Assembly: GCF_000284095.1 (NCBI RefSeq) | Contig: NC_017068.1 | Location: 2,542,001 to 2,606,000, forward strand | DNA length: 64,000 bases | Direction of reading: 5' to 3' | Source of the DNA: Selenomonas ruminantium subsp. lactilytica TAM6421 | GTDB taxonomy: Bacteria > Bacillota > Negativicutes > Selenomonadales > Selenomonadaceae | Shown: positions 36,412-45,566 of the stretch, piece after piece | Layout of the letters: each line of letters begins with the position of its first letter | Numbering within the stretch: position 1 is the stretch's first letter | Translations under genes and position numbers: made by a program | The notes under the pieces: model-generated | Told to the model about the DNA's origin: nothing | Databases searched by the model: none | Seen by the model: only the letters and a program-made list of their open reading frames with translations

Positions 36412-39171
36412 TCAATCCTGTAAGATATGTCTGTAAATTGCCTCCAAATTTCGCATATAATCACCAGCATTCATCAGTGCTGATCCTTCCATCTGATGAC
36501 GTAAAGTTTTACGCAAATCATGCAGGAGCTGCATATCATAGCTAAGGTTTACCGCCAGCTCTACATATTCTTTCTCTGTTGCAGCAGCCAATTCCGACAA
36601 ACCAATATTAGCCAAAAAACTATAACCAAAATTTGCTCCATGACGGTTCCCTTTTAATGCCACGACAGGCACCCCCATATAGAGTGCTTCACAAGTGGTA
36701 ACCCCCCCAGTGTAGGGAAATGTATCCAGTGCAATATCTACATCGCCATATTGCGATAAATAATCATCAGAAAATCCTCTCATTTCGACACGTGCCAAGG
36801 GTATGCCCATGCGGGACAAGCGTTGCTGTGTAAAAGCGCGCCCTTCTGCACAGCCTAGCAAACCGTGTTTTAATAATAAGCGAGCATTGGGAACAAGCTC
36901 CATTATTTGCTGCCATACGGCCAGCACTTTGTCGTTCACCTTGGCAAAATTATTAAATGAACCAAACGTAATATATCCATTTTTCAGACATGGCGGCGCA
37001 CTTATTTCCGGCATATTTATCAAAGGTTGATAGCAAAAATGACAATGCGGCATCTGTAACATTTTTTCGATAAAATATGGCGAAAACTCAGTCGGAGAAC
37101 AATATCTATCCGTCAAAAAACCATCGCATTCTTCCATTCCTGTACTATTAAAATACCCTATCCCGGATATTTGTTTTTTGGCCGGTTTATAAGCCAACAC
37201 TGGCAGAGCATTATTAGCCGTATGCCCTCCTAAATCTACCAAAACATCGATTTCATCTGCACGAATCTGAGCAGCAATTTCTGCATGACTTTTTCCTGCC
37301 ATTTCCCTCCAGACAGTCCTGCTTGCCCGTAGTTTTTCGGTTACACTGTCACTATTGGCATTAAGCTGATATACAAAAATGACAAAATTTTTCTCATCGC
37401 AGGCAAACAGCAAAGGATGTGTCAAATGCCCCACAGGATGATCCCGCCAGTCAGCAGATAAATATCCTACCCGTATTTTCTCATGCTTCCATTCAGGTTC
37501 AGGGTAACTTTTGATTGACAATGCCAGCAATTCCTGTCGATACAAACTATACATCTTTTTCATTTCCTGTGGCTGGACATCATACAGTGTATTTGCTGTA
37601 AAAATCGCATTGCTTAGCTCTGTCAGCTTTTTCTGCACATCAGGTTCCCGCTCGGCCGAATGCAAGAAAGCCTCTATAGCTGACCTGGTGTTCCCTAACA
37701 TGCGCAGTCCTGCTCCCAACAGGCTATAGGCGTCAGCCAGTCGTTCGTCATCATCACTGTCCGCGTATTCCTGCAACAGTTTTTCTAAGCACTCAACCTC
37801 AGAAACGTATTTCTTCTGTGCACGCAGAATATAGCTCTTTAACAGCATCCCCAGCAAAGGACGCTTGCCACTTTGGCTTTCATAATTATTTATTTCATCC
37901 CATGCCTGCAATAACTTATTTTGCCGATATAACTCCAAAGCATAGCTGTAAATAGAAATAAAGTTATCCCTATGCCCTTGTGGTCTCAGCGCCATATCAT
38001 TAAGATGCAGTTCCCTGTTCATTGCCCGCAATACAGCAGCAAAATCCTGACTTTTGGGAAAGGACTCATTCATCGGCAACAGATAGTAATCACTCCAGGC
38101 TAAAAGATAATCATGATAAGCCTGTCCATTCATAGGCGGAGCTTTTTCCCCATAGCGCTCGGCCACAAATTTTTGCCAATAAACAGTAGGTCCCAACAAG
38201 CAAACGCCATAGGAACGGGAAACATGCAGGAAATTCATGGAAACATCCACAATATACCAGTCTACGGCGGATGCCTCATTTACCAAACACTGCGCTAGCA
38301 GCGTATCACTGCTGGTTCTCGTCAGCATGAAAAATTTCGTACCTGGTTTGCAAAACAGGGCCCAATGAGTTAGTGAACCCATGATGGCCACGATTTCTTC
38401 TGCATGAGATACCGTATATATCTGTTGCACCAAAGGCAGTTTTTCCAATGTCACGGGCACATATCCCTTTTCCTGAAAAAAAGCAACGAAATACTCTTCA
38501 TTTATGCAATCTGTAGCTGTTTCTGCCTCTCTGCCTCGCACCAAAAAAATTTTAGCTGGTGTATCTCCCTTATAGACTTCCGCTGCACTTGCCTGCAGAT
38601 ATTTATACGGTACTAAATGCTTATCCGTGTAATAATACCAGCTATGTACCGCTTCTTCCGGCACAATTACCCGGCTAAACTGCACTGGTTTTTCAATCAG
38701 CAAAATTCTCTCTCTGGGTATATCCAACAAGGCAAAAAAATCATCATACCAGGAACAGTTTTCTCCCACCGTTAGAAAAACTATCGGCTGAGTAAGCTCC
38801 CTATTTTCCAGTATGTACCACATACGTCCCAGACATTCCAAAATAAAATGTCCAAAATGATGAATCAATATGCCGCCAAAAATAACTTCCTTGTCTTCAT
38901 ATACGAGATTTTCACATGGTACTTTGTAAGCCTTTCCTACTCCATACCAGCCAGCACCAGGAGGCTTGCATCTTTGCAGTCCTGCAATAAAATTAAACTG
39001 CGCATCACAAACACCGCCACTGAATTCCCCCGTCTTTTCCTGCCAATAATCCGGTGGCAGCAGAATAGCCGGCGCTATTTCCTGCACGGCCGGATTGCGA
39101 CTGCATCTATAGGATTGGAAGCATTCCTGCGCCCATGACGATTCGTTGCGAGCATATAACCTCTTCCTCAT
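36412..39171 (-). CDS. GT61-like plus GT41 (OGT-like) fusion with TPR linker
   Basis: 919 residues with three parts. Residues 75-330 resemble GT61/DUF563 transferases (GGILIHHFGHFILECLGRMW, FLVRGREAETAT, VSHAEEIVAIMGSLTHWALF). Residues 400-550 are TPR-like helices. Residues 565-915 form a GT41 domain like O-GlcNAc transferase and SPINDLY: VGYLSADWRDHPVGHLTHP, VDLGGHTANNALPVLAYKP, FGSFNNFAKVNDKVLAVW with the UDP-binding Lys, and DIALDTFPYTGGVTTCEALYMG. The start overlaps the previous stop by one base (TAATG). GT41 enzymes glycosylate Ser/Thr, so it likely adds and then extends a sugar on flagellin. Confidence 0.85.
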   Translation of the reverse strand: MRKRLYARNESSWAQECFQSYRCSRNPAVQEIAPAILLPPDYWQEKTGEFSGGVCDAQFNFIAGLQRCKPPGAGWYGVGKAYKVPCENLVYEDKEVIFGGILIHHFGHFILECLGRMWYILENRELTQPIVFLTVGENCSWYDDFFALLDIPRERILLIEKPVQFSRVIVPEEAVHSWYYYTDKHLVPYKYLQASAAEVYKGDTPAKIFLVRGREAETATDCINEEYFVAFFQEKGYVPVTLEKLPLVQQIYTVSHAEEIVAIMGSLTHWALFCKPGTKFFMLTRTSSDTLLAQCLVNEASAVDWYIVDVSMNFLHVSRSYGVCLLGPTVYWQKFVAERYGEKAPPMNGQAYHDYLLAWSDYYLLPMNESFPKSQDFAAVLRAMNRELHLNDMALRPQGHRDNFISIYSYALELYRQNKLLQAWDEINNYESQSGKRPLLGMLLKSYILRAQKKYVSEVECLEKLLQEYADSDDDERLADAYSLLGAGLRMLGNTRSAIEAFLHSAEREPDVQKKLTELSNAIFTANTLYDVQPQEMKKMYSLYRQELLALSIKSYPEPEWKHEKIRVGYLSADWRDHPVGHLTHPLLFACDEKNFVIFVYQLNANSDSVTEKLRASRTVWREMAGKSHAEIAAQIRADEIDVLVDLGGHTANNALPVLAYKPAKKQISGIGYFNSTGMEECDGFLTDRYCSPTEFSPYFIEKMLQMPHCHFCYQPLINMPEISAPPCLKNGYITFGSFNNFAKVNDKVLAVWQQIMELVPNARLLLKHGLLGCAEGRAFTQQRLSRMGIPLARVEMRGFSDDYLSQYGDVDIALDTFPYTGGVTTCEALYMGVPVVALKGNRHGANFGYSFLANIGLSELAAATEKEYVELAVNLSYDMQLLHDLRKTLRHQMEGSALMNAGDYMRNLEAIYRHILQD

Positions 39172-40142
39172 TATCTTCCCTGTTCTTTCAGCAGATATAA
39201 AAGGACAAAATCCACCTCCGGCAGTTTAGCCGCTATAGCCTGCGCCTTATCTGCCTCCCCAAAAGCAGCCTGTGCCATCGCCATATTGCGAATGGTCTGG
39301 CTGTCACCATCGTCCAACTGCAGTGCTGCCTGCAGATACGACATTGCTCCTGCATAATCTGCGGCCATATACGCAGCCGCAGCAAATTTATTGAGGATCT
39401 GTACCTTCTCCCGTAAAGAGCATGTACGGTTTTGAATATTCACGATCTGCTGTTCAATGGAAACATCTGCCAATTTATCTGTAACCGTTTCTTCCTGCTT
39501 AGGTATTCCATCAACATGGGTCTCAGACTCTGCCTGCTTATTATTTTTCGCCTGTACTTCCTCCAGTTTAGCCTTAAGACGTTGCAAAGCTGACAATGCA
39601 CTGCTGCCTGTATCAGCAGTACGTGCCGGTTCAGTTTTTTCTGCTGCATTCTCCTTCAACTGCAGGAACTCGGCCAAGTGCGGATACTTCTGCCGCAATT
39701 TATCCCCTTCCCTGCGCACATAATATGCGGAACTATCGGTTATCTGCTCTTTTTGTTCCTTTGTCATAGAGTTCTGATAATTCGCTGCCAAAAAATCGTA
39801 TATTGACAGTCCATCTTCCTGACGATTCTGGATAAAACACAATCTTGCCAGGAGAATACGCGCTTCCACATTTTGCGGATCGAAATTCAGGGTATTATTC
39901 ACCCATTGCGCCGCCCGCTCATAATCACCCAGCATGAAATAGCTGTAAGCTCCTTTGTAAAGGAAATCCGGTTTTACATCATTTGCTGTTATCAGCTCAG
40001 CCAATATATTCAATACATCAGCATATTTTTCCTGAGCAAAGGCTTGTTCCAGCTCCCTTTCCTGCGTCTGACATTGTTTCATTTGGGCTTCATTATTTTT
40101 TTTATGCATATTACGTTTTACACGTTTACTCGCTTTTCCCAT
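39171..40142 (-). CDS. TPR repeat protein of the glycosylation operon
   Basis: 323 residues from the ATG at 40142 (after GGAGGAG; the longer frame would run back into the previous gene). The very basic start MGKASKRVKRNMHKKN is followed by TPR pairs (NILAELITANDVKPDFLYKGAYSYFMLG, broken repeats; AAYMAADYAGAMSYLQAALQLDDGD). A low-complexity charged linker lies between about 170 and 245. No catalytic domain. It overlaps the GT41 gene upstream by 17 bp. A scaffold or substrate-recruiting role for the GT41 enzymes on either side is inferred. Confidence 0.78.
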   Translation of the reverse strand: MGKASKRVKRNMHKKNNEAQMKQCQTQERELEQAFAQEKYADVLNILAELITANDVKPDFLYKGAYSYFMLGDYERAAQWVNNTLNFDPQNVEARILLARLCFIQNRQEDGLSIYDFLAANYQNSMTKEQKEQITDSSAYYVRREGDKLRQKYPHLAEFLQLKENAAEKTEPARTADTGSSALSALQRLKAKLEEVQAKNNKQAESETHVDGIPKQEETVTDKLADVSIEQQIVNIQNRTCSLREKVQILNKFAAAAYMAADYAGAMSYLQAALQLDDGDSQTIRNMAMAQAAFGEADKAQAIAAKLPEVDFVLLYLLKEQGR

Positions 40143-41814
40143 GATTTTCTCCTCCATAATTTCTGCAACCCTTTTCGTATTTTTCCCACATATCAGCATA
40201 AACACTTTCCACCATCCGCACATACCCCTGCCGATCCATCAGCGGCGAATTTTCCATGATATGCCGCAAATTTGTCTGCAACCCTGTCAGCAGTTCCGGA
40301 TTTTCTGCCAGCATTACTGCCCTCTCGATATATTCCTCTATCGAAAAAGCCACCAATTCCCCCAAGTCAAGATTCATTAGCAGGCTATAGCCAAACCGTT
40401 CGCCATGACGTTTGCCAGCCAACGTTATCAGGGGTCTGCCCATATAAAGAGCATCACAACTGGTCCCGCCGCCAGGATAAGGAAAGGTATCCAGTGCAAT
40501 ATCTATATCACCATACTCAGGCAAATAAACCTCACTTATGCCTCTGCACTCCACTCGCGCCATGGGCAAACCGGCTTTTTCCATACGCTGCCTTATGTAA
40601 ATTGCTGCCTCTTCACTGTCAAATACAGCCGCTTTCAACAATAAATGAGCAGTCGGCAGCCGATTCAATATCTTTCCCCATACCATCAATACTTCATCAG
40701 TCACCTTGGCAAAGTTATTGAAGCTGCCAAAGGTTACATAGCCCTTGCGGCTAAAAGCAGTATCAACAGGTAATGGCACTGCCTGCAAAGGGCGATAACA
40801 AAAATGACTATGTGGCAAAACAACTAATTCTTCCGTAAATTCCCGCTGCCCTGTCTGTCCGTCTTCTCCATCCAGATATACATCACCTAAAAAATAATCT
40901 ACCGAACTTAGACCTGTGGAAGCAAAATAACCAATCCCCGAAACCTGTATTGGTGCTGGTTTATAGACCAGTATGGGCAGCCCATTTCCCTTGGTGTGTC
41001 CTGCCAGATCCACCAGAATATCGATTTCATCTTCATAAATAGCCTTGGCGCTTTCCTGCGGTGACAGACCTCGCAGATTACGCCAGCCTGTCACCTGCTT
41101 GCGCAATTTTTCACTGATGGTATCTTCCGGTCCTAACATATAGACATATACCGCAAACTTTTTTCTATCATAAGATGTCAATAAATCGTAAAAAAAACAA
41201 AGACATACATGCCGGCGGAAATCCGCTGAAATATACCCTACACGCAAGAAATGTTTTTCCCGCCCTCTATGGTGATGGAATGGCTTGCTTTTTTCCAGGA
41301 ACTTACCAAATTTCGCTGCCTGCTGCCTTAAGAATTCAGCGCTATGCCGGCCACTGTAATGGAGGTTAAATAGAAAATTGCTATACTCCATAGCCTGCAG
41401 CTCAGGCGTATCAGCCCATACGGCAGCCTCTTTATATGCCGCTGCCGCCTCCTGTGTTCTCCCTAAAATGCGGCAGCACTGCCCCAAAAGATTCGCTATT
41501 TTTTCCCCATACCCTTTTCGCTTATTCAACGGGACGTCAATTACCAACAATTCTCTATATGCACTGACATAACGCCTTTCCATGAACAAAATACGCGCAT
41601 GCAAAAAACTCGTATAAAAATCTCCCGGCAAAATCTTATTCAGCTTCTGCCAAGCTGCCATAGCCGACTGACTGTCTCCCTGCTCAATGTACATACTCAC
41701 GCAAAGCCGGGCCGCTTCTTTCATATCGTATTTTTCCAAGGCACGTATATATACCAAAGCAGCAGCATAATCCCGCTTTCCCAGGCTATCATATATATTG
41801 TCGTAAATATTCAT
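40126..41814 (-). CDS. GT41-family O-GlcNAc-transferase-like enzyme with N-terminal TPRs
   Basis: 562 residues. Residues 1-190 are TPR-like. From about 210 the GT41 catalytic region shows VGYISADFRRHVCLCFF (conserved His), VDLAGHTKGNGLPILVYKP, FGSFNNFAKVTDEVLMVW and DIALDTFPYPGGGTSCDALYMG. This is the architecture of bacterial protein O-glycosyltransferases, including those that modify flagellin in some Gram-negative bacteria. No secretion signal, so it acts in the cytoplasm. It follows the triple-GT2 gene by 8 bp. Confidence 0.88.
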   Translation of the reverse strand: MNIYDNIYDSLGKRDYAAALVYIRALEKYDMKEAARLCVSMYIEQGDSQSAMAAWQKLNKILPGDFYTSFLHARILFMERRYVSAYRELLVIDVPLNKRKGYGEKIANLLGQCCRILGRTQEAAAAYKEAAVWADTPELQAMEYSNFLFNLHYSGRHSAEFLRQQAAKFGKFLEKSKPFHHHRGREKHFLRVGYISADFRRHVCLCFFYDLLTSYDRKKFAVYVYMLGPEDTISEKLRKQVTGWRNLRGLSPQESAKAIYEDEIDILVDLAGHTKGNGLPILVYKPAPIQVSGIGYFASTGLSSVDYFLGDVYLDGEDGQTGQREFTEELVVLPHSHFCYRPLQAVPLPVDTAFSRKGYVTFGSFNNFAKVTDEVLMVWGKILNRLPTAHLLLKAAVFDSEEAAIYIRQRMEKAGLPMARVECRGISEVYLPEYGDIDIALDTFPYPGGGTSCDALYMGRPLITLAGKRHGERFGYSLLMNLDLGELVAFSIEEYIERAVMLAENPELLTGLQTNLRHIMENSPLMDRQGYVRMVESVYADMWEKYEKGCRNYGGENHGKSE

Positions 41815-41822
41815 CGTATTCC

Positions 41823-44800
41823 CTATTCTGCCAAACCATCCTGCTTAGCCAGCCAACCCTGTATCCGTGCGGTTTTACGGGCCAGGCTCCGTTCGGCCGC
41901 TGTTTTTGCCTGGCCTGTAGCCACCATTCGATAATTTTGCGATAGCAGCACGCCTATTTTATCCATCGTCCCCACATCATGTGCAAAACCACGAATGCCC
42001 AATTGCAGCAACGCAGCTGTATCTTCTGCCAGTGCGGCTCCTGCTGCCTCCAGCCTTCCCGCCATAATATAAGCAGATTGCTCTGACATCCCCAATTGAC
42101 GCTGATAATACAACCGCACCTTATCACGCCCTGTATGCGGAAGATGTTCCAAAATAAAGGCTGCATCCCGCTGCTTATCATAAAGTTGGTTAAAGACTTC
42201 AATCCAATCTACATCATCACGCTCCGCTAAAAATCTGCCTAACAAGCGACAAGCCAGCGGAATATATTTATCCATAGCTAATGATTTCTGCAAATATTCC
42301 CAAGCCTCTTCTCCATTTCCCTGCCACATAAGCAGGCGGCAAAGCCGGGCATAAACCTCGGGCATGACCGTACCAGCCTCATCTGACAGTAAATTCTGCC
42401 GCCATATATCATGTTGCTTTGCATAAGCATAGAGCCTGGCCGCCTCACGGTAGCAAATTTCTGCTCCTGAAAAATCCCCCTTATCCTCTCGAGTTCCCCC
42501 TTCCATAATCTTGAATTCAGCCGAATAAGGAAATTCCGTTAGTGCCTTATTTACAACCGCTGCAATTTCTTCCAAAGGACGTTGCAAGAAAATCAAAGAC
42601 TGTATCCAAACACCATAAGGACGATTTTCAGCACCATCCGTACGCCCCGTCGACTCCAAATATGCCTGTGCATGGGCCATAGCCTGCTCATACTCCTGCA
42701 TACCGAAGTAACAATCCGCCATATATGCCTCATCTTCCGGCCGCTTGCCATATTTTTCCGCAGACAGCTGTAATAAGCGCAGATTGCGCTTATACTTTGC
42801 AGCCATTTGTCCCGTTGAATAACCAGTATGATAGATCCTGAAATCATTCGTAACAGGCATGCTTTTTTTCTCGTTCCCATTGTATTGAAGCCGCTCATGA
42901 ATCATATGGACATAACGCAGTTCCGGCATTTTGCGAAACACCCGGATTTGATAGCCCTTGTTAATATAGGCATTGTTCTTCGTCTTATCCACGTTAATCC
43001 ATTCACTGGCCAGACCAATAACATTGCTGTCAGCGTGGACACGGGCAATAGCAGCCTGCAGCCCACCATAATCTTCCTTTGGTATGTATTCATCCGCATC
43101 CAACAGCAGCACCCAATCACCATTAGTCTGATTAATAGCAAAGTTCTTGGCTGCAGCAAAATCATCCACCCACTCGAAGTGCACCACTCTGGCTCCAGCC
43201 TGACGGGCTATTGCTACGGTATTATCCGTAGAACCAGTATCCACCACAATGATTTCCCCTGCTAAAGCCTGCATGCAGGACAGCCACTGTGGCAGATTCT
43301 CCTCCTCATTCTTGACAATCACCGCCGCCGATATTTTTATTGCGCTAGAATTATTATCCTCTGCCAGATAAGCCTCCATCTTCGGCAAAAATCCCTGCAT
43401 CTCATCAGCAAAAGCAGCCGTCACATCCTGACGATGCGCCAAAAACTCCTGATATAATGCCTTACTTTGTTGGAAAAATTGCCTTGCTTCTGTTTTCGCA
43501 CCATCATGCCAAGCCGCAAATCCCAGCAAGGCACGAAAATCCGGAACATGTGGAAAGTCTCTTTCCCCCTGTTCCACCCAAGGCAGAATTTCCTGCCATT
43601 TATGTCCCAATAAATGCAACGACTGGATAAGAGTACAGTACATCCTCGTTTCCCTGCCTGGCAGGACTACCTGGCGCCGAATGGCTTCCTGGGCCGCTTC
43701 CGCCGCCTTGGCATAATCCTTTAGACTGTAATAACAATCCGTTATATAGCAAATGTCACTTTCCTGTCCCTTGCCATTCTCTTGCAATTCCAGCAAAATC
43801 TGCAGGTTGCGTTTTGCCTTGTAAAGATCCGTACTAGCTGAATAACCCGTATGATAAATCACCGCCTTGGGCAAAAGTTTCATTTCCTTTTGGCCCGTCC
43901 CCGAATAGACCAGCTGTTCATGAATAGCCCCGGTATAACGCAATTGAGAAAGATTGCGGAAAATACGGATATGCATGTTTTCATTGAGGATCCGATTATC
44001 GTTGTCCACATCAATATTTACCAGTCGGCAGACAAAACCGATCACATTTTTTTGCTGATCATATTGACGCAAATTTTTATGGATAATAGCAAAATCCTTT
44101 TCCGTCCAATATTCATCGGCATCCAAGAAAAATATCCACTGCCCCCGTGCCTGCTCCAGCGCGTAGTTTTTAGCCGCCGCAAAATCATTGATCCATGGAA
44201 ATGAAAACAATCTTGCCCCAGCCTGCTTTGCAAGTTCCACCGTGTTATCCGTCGAGCCGGTATCCACCACCACCATCTCATCCGCCAGCTCCGACATACA
44301 GGCCAGCCAGCGGGGCAGATTTTTTTCTTCGTTACGAACAATCACACAGGCAGATGTATAGACCATATCTTTCACTCCCCCTGTTTGCCGTTCCTGCTTT
44401 CGTTGCTGCATACGCTTCTGCAGCGCTTCACGTCTGGCATGCATGGCAGACATGACGCCGCCGGCCTCATCGGAGAGCATCTTTCCGGCGCCATTTTTTC
44501 CTGCCTCACTGTATAGCCTATCAGCTTCGTCAAAGCAACGAAGAGCTCCCTGTTCGTCACCAGTGGCTTCCCGTGCATACCCTTCCAATATCTTGAACTC
44601 TGCCCCATAGGGAAATTCTTCCAGCGCCTTTTGTCCCCAAGCTAATATTTCGGACAAAGGATAGGACAAAAAAATCATCGATTGCAATAATATGCCATAG
44701 GGACGGCTTTCCTCCCCCAGTACTCGTTCCTTGGCAGTAAGATAGGATTTGGCATGCTTTATAGCCCGCTCATATTGTTGCAACCCATAATAACAATCTG

Positions 44801-45425
44801 CAAAATAAAAATCATCGAGAAGACGCCAGCCATATTTTTTCACAGATAGTTCCAGCATCTGCAGATTTCGTTGATATTTATCCGGCATCAGCCGGGCAGA
44901 ATAGCCCGTATGATAAATAGCATAATATTCAAGCAACGGCATATTCTTCTCAGCCTGACCACGATACTGCAGGATTTCATGAATAGCCCCCACATAACGC
45001 AAATCCGACAGATTCCTGAATACCCGGATCTGATATATGGTGCTGATATAGGCATTGTCCTTATCCTGATCCACATTGATCAATGGATTTACAAAGCCAA
45101 GGATGTCTTTTCTCTGATCGTTCTGTCTGATAAGTTCTCTGACACAGGCATGATCCTGGGGCTTTATATATTCATCGGCATCCAAAAAAATTATCCAATC
45201 CCCCTTAGCCTGCTCCAGGGCATAATTTTTAGCAGCGGCAAAGTCATTGATCCATGGAAAGGAAAACAACCTTGCTCCAGCCTGCTCTGCAATTTCCATG
45301 GTGTTGTCCGTAGAACCGGTATCCACTACCACCATCTCATCTGCCAATTCTGACATACAAGCCAACCAGCGAGGCAGATTTTTTTCTTCATTGCGGACAA
45401 TCACACAGGCAGATATATATGGCAT
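41823..45425 (-). CDS. Triple-module GT2 glycosyltransferase with TPRs
   Basis: 1200 residues: three GT2 modules of about 340 each, starting at residues 1, 354 and 697, then a TPR-like tail. Each begins like SACVIVRNEEKNLPRWLACM, followed by VVVDTGSTDNT and FLDADEY (DXD metal site), and ends with helical repeats. This is the SunS-like TPR-GT2 class. Modules 1 and 2 are almost identical over their first 86 residues, also in DNA (45168-45425 and 44109-44366), pointing to recent duplication or conversion. All three keep the DXD motif. The ATG at 45425 follows GAGGTG. First gene of the operon downstream of flagellin. Confidence 0.87.
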   Translation of the reverse strand: MPYISACVIVRNEEKNLPRWLACMSELADEMVVVDTGSTDNTMEIAEQAGARLFSFPWINDFAAAKNYALEQAKGDWIIFLDADEYIKPQDHACVRELIRQNDQRKDILGFVNPLINVDQDKDNAYISTIYQIRVFRNLSDLRYVGAIHEILQYRGQAEKNMPLLEYYAIYHTGYSARLMPDKYQRNLQMLELSVKKYGWRLLDDFYFADCYYGLQQYERAIKHAKSYLTAKERVLGEESRPYGILLQSMIFLSYPLSEILAWGQKALEEFPYGAEFKILEGYAREATGDEQGALRCFDEADRLYSEAGKNGAGKMLSDEAGGVMSAMHARREALQKRMQQRKQERQTGGVKDMVYTSACVIVRNEEKNLPRWLACMSELADEMVVVDTGSTDNTVELAKQAGARLFSFPWINDFAAAKNYALEQARGQWIFFLDADEYWTEKDFAIIHKNLRQYDQQKNVIGFVCRLVNIDVDNDNRILNENMHIRIFRNLSQLRYTGAIHEQLVYSGTGQKEMKLLPKAVIYHTGYSASTDLYKAKRNLQILLELQENGKGQESDICYITDCYYSLKDYAKAAEAAQEAIRRQVVLPGRETRMYCTLIQSLHLLGHKWQEILPWVEQGERDFPHVPDFRALLGFAAWHDGAKTEARQFFQQSKALYQEFLAHRQDVTAAFADEMQGFLPKMEAYLAEDNNSSAIKISAAVIVKNEEENLPQWLSCMQALAGEIIVVDTGSTDNTVAIARQAGARVVHFEWVDDFAAAKNFAINQTNGDWVLLLDADEYIPKEDYGGLQAAIARVHADSNVIGLASEWINVDKTKNNAYINKGYQIRVFRKMPELRYVHMIHERLQYNGNEKKSMPVTNDFRIYHTGYSTGQMAAKYKRNLRLLQLSAEKYGKRPEDEAYMADCYFGMQEYEQAMAHAQAYLESTGRTDGAENRPYGVWIQSLIFLQRPLEEIAAVVNKALTEFPYSAEFKIMEGGTREDKGDFSGAEICYREAARLYAYAKQHDIWRQNLLSDEAGTVMPEVYARLCRLLMWQGNGEEAWEYLQKSLAMDKYIPLACRLLGRFLAERDDVDWIEVFNQLYDKQRDAAFILEHLPHTGRDKVRLYYQRQLGMSEQSAYIMAGRLEAAGAALAEDTAALLQLGIRGFAHDVGTMDKIGVLLSQNYRMVATGQAKTAAERSLARKTARIQGWLAKQDGLAE

Positions 45426-45513
45426 ACGCTTCACCTCTTAGCAAAACGGATATTAACGCTGCAAATTATCCTTGTATAATAATTTCGGCAAAGCAGGCAA
45501 ATTACCTGCAAAA

Positions 45514-45536
45514 AAAACCGCCCCGAAGGGCGGTTT
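45514..45536 (-). terminator. Flagellin terminator
   Basis: AAAACCGCCC pairs perfectly with GGGCGGTTTT around CGAA, followed leftward by a T-run. It lies about 30 bp after the flagellin stop codon and separates it from the glycosyltransferase operon. Confidence 0.88.
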
Positions 45537-45566
45537 TGGTAGTTTGTATTAACGAAAGACTGCCGA

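Noticed and set aside
38000-45425. CRISPR-like or tandem DNA repeats in the low-GC block
   Set aside because: The repeats are coding duplications of GT2 modules about 1 kb apart, with no spacer-repeat pattern.
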